A stretch of DNA of 7,402 nucleotides, taken from the NCBI GenBank assembly GCA_051955535.1, contig JBQCGP010000003.1, forward strand, positions 1 through 7,402, in the 5' to 3' direction. The DNA is from 13-2-20CM-68-14 sp051955535 (GTDB lineage: Bacteria > Actinomycetota > Thermoleophilia > Gaiellales > Gaiellaceae). The translations under genes were made by a program, and so were the position numbers. This document shows, one piece after another, positions 1 to 5,381 of the stretch. Numbering within the stretch: the first letter of the stretch is position 1; each line of letters opens with the position of its first letter. The notes beneath the pieces were generated by a model. The model ran no database searches. It saw only the letters and a list, made by a program, of their open reading frames with translations, and was not told the origin of the DNA.

Positions 1-95
1 GCCGCCCGCGCCGCGAGCGCCGGAATCCGGCACGCCCCGTCCAGGATCGAGTACTCGGAGTGGACGTGCAGATGGACGAAGGGCGCCTCGGGCAC
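1..95 (-). CDS. dnaE: DNA polymerase III alpha subunit, N-terminal fragment (runs off left edge)
   Basis: This is the replicative DNA polymerase catalytic subunit, of which only the first ~31 codons are inside the window. Reading leftwards from 95, the translation starts PEAPFVHLHVHSEYSILDGA and continues CRIPALAARA. The HLHVHSEYS.LDGA pattern opens the PHP domain of bacterial DnaE, normally within the first 5-15 residues, and the following CRI fits DnaE1-type replicative enzymes. I chose the GTG at 95-93. An in-frame TTG at 104-102 would add only three residues and cannot be excluded. Neither start has a convincing Shine-Dalgarno sequence, and the frame stays open far upstream, so the start rests on family length alone. 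The gene follows the amino-sugar operon in the same direction, separated by about 240 nt of hairpin-rich DNA, and is functionally unrelated to it. DnaE versus the error-prone DnaE2 cannot be settled fully from so short a stretch. Confidence 0.88.
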   Translation of the reverse strand, partial: MPEAPFVHLHVHSEYSILDGACRIPALAARA

Positions 96-148
96 GGCGG
101 TCAACGATAGCGCCGGGTCAGGACCGCAACGATCGCGCCAGGCGCCCA

Positions 149-174
149 GGGACTGACCCGCAGGGGTCTGTCCC
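149..174. repeat. Hairpin A: GGGAC.GACCC / GGGTC.GTCCC inverted repeat
   Basis: Arms 149-159 (GGGACTGACCC) and 164-174 (GGGTCTGTCCC) pair at 10 of 11 positions, with one T-T mismatch and a 4-nt loop (GCAG). No T-run follows on either strand, so it is not a classical intrinsic terminator. It sits about 55 nt upstream of the dnaE start, where it could affect dnaE expression, though that is inference. Confidence 0.75.
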
Positions 175-183
175 AAAGGCCAT

Positions 184-204
184 GTCCGGGGTCTGACCCC
201 AGAC
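184..204. repeat. Hairpin B: palindrome with GGGGTCTGACCCC core
   Basis: The core at 188-200 (GGGGTC T GACCCC) is a perfect odd palindrome. It is extended by GTC at 184-186 pairing with GAC at 202-204 across one C/A mismatch. Its left flank (178-193) is a near-copy of the left arm of hairpin C. The perfect dyad could be a protein operator as easily as an RNA hairpin. Confidence 0.75.
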
Positions 205-281
205 GGCCCTCGAACGGACCGAACGATCACGCAAGCGCAACCGGTCTCGGGCGCTCCAGGCGTCGGCGGCTGGCCAGAACG

Positions 282-312
282 GCCACGTCCGGGGTCAGAC
301 CTCGGACGTGGC
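282..312 (-). repeat. Hairpin C: long stem just downstream of the SIS gene, possible transcript end
   Basis: GCCACGTCCG (282-291) is perfectly complementary to CGGACGTGGC (303-312). The stem continues inward through one C/A mismatch (as read on the minus strand; G/T wobble on the plus strand) and three more pairs to a 3-nt loop. It begins 31 nt past the SIS stop codon, in the right place to end the operon transcript or protect its 3' end. There is no T-run after the stem on the minus strand, so termination would have to be of the U-poor kind proposed for actinobacteria. It shares the GGTCTGACCCC core with hairpin B. Confidence 0.7.
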
Positions 313-343
313 TCTAATCGACGCGAGGGCGCCAGCCGCGCAG

Positions 344-1396
344 CTACTGCGCGAGCGTCACCTTCGTCAGCCCAGCCGGATGATCGGCGTCGAAGCCTTT
401 CGCCCTTGAGAGCGCGTCCGCGAAGAGTTGGCCCGGAACGACCGAGAGCAGCGGCGACAAGACAGAAAGAGGCGCCTCGGGCACTGATAGCCGGAACTCC
501 GCGCCCGGGACCTCGTCCGCTGCCGAACCGGAGGCGACCAGCGTCGCGCCCGCCTTGCGCGCGAGCTCCGCGGCCGCGATCAGCGCTGGCAGGCACTCGT
601 CGCGGGAGGCGATCGTCCAGACGGGAAACATGGCGTCGACGGCGGCGATCGGGCCGTGCGAGAGGTCTGTAGACGTGACCGGCTCGGCCGCGATCCGGCA
701 TGTCTCCGTCAGCTTCAGCGCGATCTCGCGGGCGGTGCCGAACTCGATGCCGCGGCCGATCACGTACATGCGGCCGACGTACGCGAACGTCGTCGCAATT
801 GGCGCCACCGCGGCCTCGAGGCCGGGGAGCGCTGCGCAAATCTGCTCGGCTACCTCGGACAGCGCGCCGGCGACCTCGTCGCCGCGGCCCGCCGCGAACC
901 CGGCGAGCAGCGCCAGCAGCGCGAAGGTGTTCAGCAGCGTCTTCGAGGCGGCGACGGCCTGCTCCTCGCCCGCGTGGAGCAGCAGCGTCAGCTCCGCCGC
1001 GGAGGCGAGCTCCGAGCCGGCTTCGTTGGTGACGCCGATCGTCAGCGCGCCGCGCTCGCGCGCGTGGGTGACGTAGGAGACCACGTCCGGCGTGCGCCCC
1101 GACTGCGATAGCGCGACAACCGCCGAGCGCGAGAAGTCGAGCTCAGCGTGGTAGTAGGTGGTCAGCGAGATCGAGTCGCGGAACGCCGTCCACCCCGGCA
1201 GGATCCCGAGCGCGTAGACGCCGTACGACGCGGCCGCATCGGAGGAGCCGTGCCCCACGAGCCGGATCGTCTCGACGCCGCGCCGCTCGAGCTCGCGCAC
1301 GACCGACTCGACCTCGCCGCACCGCTCGACGAGCCCAAGGAGCACGTCCGGCTGCTCGCGGATCTCGGCGAGGAAGTGCCGCTCCGACGGGCTCAT
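344..1396 (-). CDS. GlmS-like SIS-domain protein, probable glucosamine-6-phosphate deaminase (NagB-II type)
   Basis: A 350-residue protein with two SIS (sugar isomerase) domains and no glutaminase domain, so it should not synthesise glucosamine-6-P as full-length GlmS does. Visible motifs are GHGSSDAAA (48-56) and SQSGRT (97-102) in the first SIS domain, then GRGIEFGTAREIALKLTE (214-231) and SHGP (246-249) in the second, ending GLTKVTLAQ. Compared with E. coli GlmS, the isomerase residues align with exact spacing: E224, K228, E231 and H247 match E481, K485, E488 and H504, and K345 matches the Schiff-base lysine K603. The likely reaction is glucosamine-6-P to fructose-6-P plus ammonia in the cytoplasm, supported by the upstream amino-sugar kinase. 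The ATG (1396-1394) overlaps the preceding ATPase stop as TGATG, implying coupled translation. AgaS-type galactosamine-6-P deaminase or a fructosamine-6-P deglycase remain possible. Confidence 0.87.
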   Translation of the reverse strand: MSPSERHFLAEIREQPDVLLGLVERCGEVESVVRELERRGVETIRLVGHGSSDAAASYGVYALGILPGWTAFRDSISLTTYYHAELDFSRSAVVALSQSGRTPDVVSYVTHARERGALTIGVTNEAGSELASAAELTLLLHAGEEQAVAASKTLLNTFALLALLAGFAAGRGDEVAGALSEVAEQICAALPGLEAAVAPIATTFAYVGRMYVIGRGIEFGTAREIALKLTETCRIAAEPVTSTDLSHGPIAAVDAMFPVWTIASRDECLPALIAAAELARKAGATLVASGSAADEVPGAEFRLSVPEAPLSVLSPLLSVVPGQLFADALSRAKGFDADHPAGLTKVTLAQ

Positions 1397-2379
1397 CAGT
1401 CCGGCTCCGCCACGTGGCAGGCGACGCGGCGGCGCGGCCCGATCTCACGCAGCTCGGGAGTAACGGTCTCGCACTTAGCGATCGCGAGCGGGCAGCGATT
1501 GCGGAACCGGCAGCCCTCTTTCGGGTCGATCACCTTCGGCGGCTCCCCCACATCGGCCGCGTCCGAGAGCCCCAAAGGCGCGCGAGGATCCGGAACCGCC
1601 GAGAGGAGCAGCTGCGTGTACGGGTGCTTCGGCCGCGCGATCACCTCCTCGGTCGGCCCTTCCTCGACGAGGTGGCCGGCGTAGAGCACGAGCACTCGGT
1701 CGGCGATGTAGCGCGCGCTCGCGACATCGTGCGTGATGTAGAGGAACGACAGGCCCTCGCGCTCGCGCAGCTCGCTCATCAGGTTCAGCACGCCGATTCG
1801 GATCGAGACGTCAAGCATCGAGACCGGCTCGTCGGCGACGATCAGCTTCGGCCTCACCGCGAGCGCCGCCGCGAAGCCGACCCGCTGACGTTGGCCCCCG
1901 CTCAGCTCGTGCGGGAACTTCGCCGCCATCCGGCCCGGCGGCATGAGGCCGACCTCGCCGAGCGACCTCTCGACCTCGCCCTCCCGCGCGCCCCGCGCGA
2001 CGTCGCGCCGGTGCAGGACGATCCCGCGCCCGATCGGGTGCGTGATCCGGTAGACGGGGTTCATCGAGCTGTACGGGTCCTGGAAGACCATCGCCACGTC
2101 GCTCGAGTACGCGAGGCGCTGACCGCGCGAGCCCATCCTGCTGACCGGCTTCCCATCGAAGTAGATCTCGCCGTGGCTCGGCTTGTACACGCGCGCGAGG
2201 AGGCGCGCGATCGTGCTCTTGCCGCTGCCGCTCTCGCCGACGAGCGCGACGATCTCGCCCCGCCCGATCTCGAAGCTGACGTCGTCGACCGCGTGCAACG
2301 TCTGGCGCGAGAGCAGCCCGCCGACGCGGAAATGACGCGATAGGCCCTCGGTCCGGACGAGCGGCTCGCTCGCGCTCAC
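1396..2379 (-). CDS. Opp/Dpp-type ABC transporter ATP-binding protein (DppF/OppF-like)
   Basis: A 327-residue cytoplasmic nucleotide-binding subunit that pairs with the ATPase half of the preceding fusion protein to power import. It shows Walker A GESGSGKST (48-56), Q-loop Q100 in VFQDPYSSMNP, signature LSGGQ (159-163), Walker B LIVADEP (179-185) and H-loop H217 in YITHD. The C-terminal oligopeptide-transporter extension has KHPYTQLLL followed by four cysteines, C290-x5-C296-x6-C303-x17-C321, in the GCRFRNRCP context. All catalytic motifs are intact and the length is usual for the family. The start is a GTG (2379-2377) overlapping the stop of the fusion gene as GTGA, with a strong ribosome binding site upstream. 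In my recollection the DEPVSMLDVS wording after Walker B is common in the carbohydrate-type members of this family, a weak hint of a sugar substrate. Confidence 0.93.
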   Translation of the reverse strand: MSASEPLVRTEGLSRHFRVGGLLSRQTLHAVDDVSFEIGRGEIVALVGESGSGKSTIARLLARVYKPSHGEIYFDGKPVSRMGSRGQRLAYSSDVAMVFQDPYSSMNPVYRITHPIGRGIVLHRRDVARGAREGEVERSLGEVGLMPPGRMAAKFPHELSGGQRQRVGFAAALAVRPKLIVADEPVSMLDVSIRIGVLNLMSELREREGLSFLYITHDVASARYIADRVLVLYAGHLVEEGPTEEVIARPKHPYTQLLLSAVPDPRAPLGLSDAADVGEPPKVIDPKEGCRFRNRCPLAIAKCETVTPELREIGPRRRVACHVAEPD

Positions 2380-4367
2380 GCCACGCCCTCCTTCGACGCC
2401 GTCTCGAGCACCGCAGCCTGCTCGTGGAGGATGCAGCGCACGAGCTCGCCGTCGACGGGCAGGAGCGCAGGCTGGGCCGCGCGGCAACGCTCCATCACGA
2501 AGGGACAGCGCGGCGCGAAGCGGCAGCCCTCCGGCGGGTGGAGCAGGTCGGGCGGCGAGCCGGGGATCCCGAGCAGGTGTTCCTTCGGCCCGTGGATCGA
2601 CGGGAACGCCTCGAGCAGTCCGCGCGTGTAGGGATGCAGACGCCGCTCGAACAGCTGCCCCGTGCGGCCGAGCTCGGCCACCTGCGCCGCGTACATCACA
2701 AGCAAGCGGTCCGAGAAGTGGCGCACGAGCGACATGTCGTGCGTGACGAAGATGACCGCGAAGCCGAGCTGCTCCTGGAGCTCCTTGATCTGCACCATCA
2801 GCGAGCGCTGCCCGACCACGTCGAGGGCCGAGGTCGGCTCGTCCATGATGATCAGCTCCGGCGTGAAGAGCAGCGCCATCGCGATCATCGCCCGCTGCCG
2901 CATGCCGCCCGAGAGCTGGTGCGGGTAGCTGTGCAAATGCACCGGGTCGATCGAGACGAGCCGGAGGACCTCCCGCGAGCGCTGCTCGATCTCCCGCTTC
3001 GACATCGTCGAGTGCGCCTCGCAGGCGTCGCGCATCTGCGCTGCCACCGTCAGCACCGGGTTGAGCGCGTTCATCGCGCTCTGCATCACGACCGAGTAGT
3101 CGCGCCAGCGCATGTGGCGCAGCTCCTTGTCGGCGAGCGTGACCATGTCGCGCCCCTTGAACAACACCTGGCCGTGCGTGATTTCGCCGGCCAGCGGCGC
3201 GCCCAGGAGCCGCGCGATCGCGTAGACGAGCGTGGATTTGCCGCACGCCGACTCGCCGACGATCCCGAGGAACTCGCCCCGGCGGAGGTCGAACGAGACG
3301 TCGTCGACCGCCACGACCGGCCCGTGCTCGGACGCATAGGCCACCGACAGCTCACGTACCTCGAGAATGTTCTCGGGATCGGGCGGGCGAGCCGGGACAA
3401 CGGCCGCGCGCTCCGCCTCGACGCCCCGCACCTCCAGCTTCCGCAGCCGCAGCGACGGACTGCTGATCTCGTCGAAGGCGTAGTTGACCAGGGCGAAGGC
3501 GGCGCCCAGCAGCGCGACGCAGACCCCCGGCATGATCGCCCAGTACGGCATCCCGGCCCCGAGCGCCTCGTTGTTCTCGGCCCAGTAGAGCATGGTCCCC
3601 CAGCTCTGGCTGTTCGGATCGCCGAGGCCGATGAACTGCAGGCCGGCCGCGAACAACACCGCGTAGACCGCCGCGCCGAGGAAGCTCGCGAGGATCAGCG
3701 ACGTCATCGTCGGCAGGATCTCGCGGACGATCACGTAGCTCTTGCGCTCACCCCGCACGACCGCCGCCTCGAGGAAATCGCGCCTGCGTAACGAGAGCGT
3801 CTGCGAACGTAATTGGCGCGCGCCGTACGACCAGCCGAGCGCCCCGAGCACCAGAACCAGCGTGAAGAAGCCCGAGTTCCGCTCGTAGGCGGCGATCACG
3901 ATGATCAGCGGGAAGATCGGGATCACGAGGATCACGTCCGTGATCACCGAGAGGACGCCGTCGGTGGTGCCGCCGACGTACCCGGCGGTGACGCCGACGA
4001 GCACCGCAATGATCGTCGCCAGGCCGCCGACCGCGAACGCGATCAGAACCGACTGCCGCGTCCCCCAGACCAGCTGCGAGAAGACATCCTCGCCGTACGC
4101 CGTCGTCCCGAGCAGGTGGTGGGCCGAGGGCCCGACCCCACGCGGGTAGATCTTCGCCCGCGGATCGTCGGGCGCGATCTGGCCCGGGAAGATCGTGAGC
4201 ACGAGGAAGAAGAGGAGCAGCCCGAGCCCGACGAGCGCCTTGCGGTTGTGCGCGACGGCGCGGAAGAGGTCGCCCCCGACACGCCGCTTCGTCGCTTCCT
4301 CGGGCGGCCCCGACCCGACGGTCGCGCCGGCCGGATCGACCGAGTCCGCGACGGAAGGAAGCGTCAA
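2376..4367 (-). CDS. Fused ABC permease (DppC-like) and ATP-binding protein (DppD-like)
   Basis: A 663-residue protein combining two transporter subunits usually made separately. Residues ~45-300 form a DppC/OppC-type permease: a first membrane segment at ~45-61, the HHLLGT.AYGEDVFS.L motif at 83-99, more segments up to ~295, and the cytoplasmic coupling loop DFLEAAVVRGERKSYVIVRE (197-216). After a charged, Pro-rich linker (~305-333), residues 334-663 form an ATPase with Walker A GESACGKST (371-379), Q429, LSGGMRQR (485-492), Walker B LIIMDEP (505-511), H543, and a four-cysteine tail C615, C621, C628, C645. I start it at TTG 4367-4365, which overlaps the previous stop as TTGA and has GGGAG 5 nt upstream; the frame is open further upstream but that is antisense or shifted reading of the first permease. 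A GTG at residue 313 preceded by a GGAG-like stretch might also yield a free ATPase. Such fusions are known in this transporter family. Confidence 0.92.
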   Translation of the reverse strand: MTLPSVADSVDPAGATVGSGPPEEATKRRVGGDLFRAVAHNRKALVGLGLLLFFLVLTIFPGQIAPDDPRAKIYPRGVGPSAHHLLGTTAYGEDVFSQLVWGTRQSVLIAFAVGGLATIIAVLVGVTAGYVGGTTDGVLSVITDVILVIPIFPLIIVIAAYERNSGFFTLVLVLGALGWSYGARQLRSQTLSLRRRDFLEAAVVRGERKSYVIVREILPTMTSLILASFLGAAVYAVLFAAGLQFIGLGDPNSQSWGTMLYWAENNEALGAGMPYWAIMPGVCVALLGAAFALVNYAFDEISSPSLRLRKLEVRGVEAERAAVVPARPPDPENILEVRELSVAYASEHGPVVAVDDVSFDLRRGEFLGIVGESACGKSTLVYAIARLLGAPLAGEITHGQVLFKGRDMVTLADKELRHMRWRDYSVVMQSAMNALNPVLTVAAQMRDACEAHSTMSKREIEQRSREVLRLVSIDPVHLHSYPHQLSGGMRQRAMIAMALLFTPELIIMDEPTSALDVVGQRSLMVQIKELQEQLGFAVIFVTHDMSLVRHFSDRLLVMYAAQVAELGRTGQLFERRLHPYTRGLLEAFPSIHGPKEHLLGIPGSPPDLLHPPEGCRFAPRCPFVMERCRAAQPALLPVDGELVRCILHEQAAVLETASKEGVA
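2387..2393 (-). promoter_or_regulatory. Ribosome binding site fixing the GTG start of the second ATPase gene
   Basis: AAGGAGG, reading from 2393 to 2387, lies 7 nt before the GTG at 2379. It is inside the last codons of the upstream fusion gene, and this placement supports the GTGA overlap start over in-frame alternatives. Confidence 0.8.
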
Positions 4368-5347
4368 CCGCGCTCCCGCGTTCGCGGGTCGAGGATGGCC
4401 GTCGCCACGTCCGCGGCGAGGATCGCCAGCAGGACCGTGACGGTGAGAATCAGGAACAACGCCTGCATCAGCGCGTAGTCCTGCTGCTCGACCGACTGGA
4501 GGAACATCCAGCCGACCCCCGGATAGTTGAAGACGAACTCGACGAGAATCGCGCCGCCGACGACGAAGCCGAGCGACATCGCGAACCCGACCAGGTTGGG
4601 CAGAATCGCGTTTCGCCCGGCGTAGGTCCACATGATCCGCCACGGCTTGAGGCCCTTCGCGCGGGCCATCCGCACGTAGTCCTCGGTCAGGACGGTGATC
4701 ATGTTGTTGCGCATCGTCAGGATCCACCCGCCGATCGCGGTGACGATGATCGTCAGCGCCGGCAGGATCGAGTGATTGACCGCATCGCTGATGAACGTCC
4801 AGTTCCAGCCGACGGTGGTCGTGACGTCGTAGCCGCCGCTCTCTGGAAACCACCCGAGCTTCAGCGAGAAGAGCCAGATCGCAAGCAGCGCGAGCCAGAA
4901 GTACGGGAAGGCGGACGTGATCACGAAGAGCGGCGGCAGCGCGCCGTCGAGCGCCCCGCCCCGACGCCAGGCGGAGACGATCCCGATCAGCGTCCCCAGA
5001 ACGAAGGCGATGATCGTCGTCATCCCGACGAGCGCGAGCGTCCACGGAAGCGCCTGCAGGACCTGGTGCGCGACCGTGTCGGGGAAGAACGAGAGCGAGA
5101 TCCCGAAATGCCCGCGCGCGATGTTCCCCAGATAGGTGAAGTACGAGCTGAGGAAGCTCTGATGGTTGTTGATGCCGAACGCGATCTCGAGCGCGTGCAG
5201 CGACTGCGGGTTCACGTGGCCCTTGTAGCGCGACATCATCTGGATCGCCGCGTTGCCGGGCATGAGGCGCGGAATGAGGAAGTTCAGCGTGACCGCCGCC
5301 CACAGAGTCACCAGGAAGAACCCCAGTCGGCGGGCGACGAACCTCAT
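4364..5347 (-). CDS. Opp/Dpp-type ABC transporter permease (DppB/OppB-like)
   Basis: A 327-residue inner-membrane subunit that forms the translocation channel with the permease half of the next gene. Predicted membrane segments are at ~9-28, 103-125, 140-162, 194-211, ~250-275 and ~295-318, with the long extracytoplasmic loop after segment 1 that typifies DppB. The coupling loop that contacts the ATPases is visible as EDYVRMARAKGLKPWRIMW (222-240), followed by the family's RNAILPNLVGF...FNYPGVGWM region. Length and motifs are complete. The ATG at 5347 gives the usual MRFVARRLGFFLV start, and no other ATG, GTG or TTG in frame occurs between it and the preceding gene. It has no good Shine-Dalgarno of its own, only GGGGCGCGG, but a short leader ORF with a good one ends on it. 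The stop overlaps the next start as TTGA. Confidence 0.94.
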   Translation of the reverse strand: MRFVARRLGFFLVTLWAAVTLNFLIPRLMPGNAAIQMMSRYKGHVNPQSLHALEIAFGINNHQSFLSSYFTYLGNIARGHFGISLSFFPDTVAHQVLQALPWTLALVGMTTIIAFVLGTLIGIVSAWRRGGALDGALPPLFVITSAFPYFWLALLAIWLFSLKLGWFPESGGYDVTTTVGWNWTFISDAVNHSILPALTIIVTAIGGWILTMRNNMITVLTEDYVRMARAKGLKPWRIMWTYAGRNAILPNLVGFAMSLGFVVGGAILVEFVFNYPGVGWMFLQSVEQQDYALMQALFLILTVTVLLAILAADVATAILDPRTRERG

Positions 5348-5361
5348 TGACCGCGCCCCAT
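5344..5361 (-). CDS. Possible 5-codon leader ORF (MGRGQ) coupled to the permease start
   Basis: Downstream of the binding-protein gene, GAGGAG (5375-5370) is followed after 8 nt by an ATG (5361-5359). This opens a 5-codon frame whose TGA (5346-5344) overlaps the permease ATG as ATGA. The spacing is ideal for initiation, whereas the permease ATG has only a weak site of its own. The arrangement suggests that ribosomes load at the leader and restart on the permease. It could also be coincidence; nothing about the peptide itself suggests a function. Confidence 0.35.
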   Translation of the reverse strand: MGRGQ

Positions 5362-5381
5362 GCCCGAGTCTCCTCAGCCCG

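Larger units (their letters stand above)
105..343. other. Intergenic region between the SIS gene and dnaE, rich in hairpins
   Basis: These 239 nt separate the end of the sugar operon from dnaE. They contain three inverted repeats, described separately, and two related 16-nt direct repeats (178-193 and 281-296, 15 of 16 identical, both reading GGCCAYGTCCGGGGTC). The dnaE promoter should lie here on the minus strand, but I could not find a -35/-10 pair I trust. The frame leading into dnaE is free of stops across the region, which is common at this GC content. The dense palindromes and lack of any family match argue against coding. Confidence 0.7.

Noticed and set aside
149..174. Hairpin A as an intrinsic terminator
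   Set aside because: There is no T-run on either side, and it lies nearer the dnaE start than the operon end, so I list it only as a repeat.
105..240. Promoter for dnaE, for example TTGCGG near 127-122 with TATCGT near 110-105
   Set aside because: The spacer would be only about 14 nt and the -10-like element abuts the start codon. The match is no better than chance.
82..484. Identical 14-nt stretch (GGCGCCTCGGGCAC) at 82-95 in the dnaE start and 471-484 in the SIS gene
   Set aside because: Both copies encode VPEAP-like residues in otherwise unrelated proteins, and the likeness does not extend beyond it. Chance is the simplest explanation in GC-rich coding DNA.
344..1396. MurQ-type etherase as the identity of the SIS protein
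   Set aside because: The protein has the GlmS-type second SIS domain with E224, K228, E231, H247 and the C-terminal lysine, and its two-SIS-domain layout differs from the shorter single-SIS MurQ.
2380..3246. Upstream extension of the second ATPase frame to 3246, giving 616 residues
   Set aside because: The added segment is an Arg/Ala-rich shifted reading of the fusion gene. The GTG at 2379 with AAGGAGG 7 nt upstream is clearly the start.
2424..3791. Long plus-strand open frame (455 codons) opposite the ABC transporter genes
   Set aside because: It is antisense to intact ABC motifs, is extremely rich in Arg, His, Asp and Glu with no recognisable domain, and is what high-GC codon usage produces on the opposite strand. 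The same holds for the other long plus-strand frames (5400-6992, 1414-2343, 3813-4478).
4368..5303. Upstream extension of the permease-ATPase fusion frame to 5303, giving 975 residues
   Set aside because: The extra part is a shifted reading of the first permease gene and has no family likeness. The TTG at 4367 with its TTGA overlap and nearby GGGAG is the sensible start.
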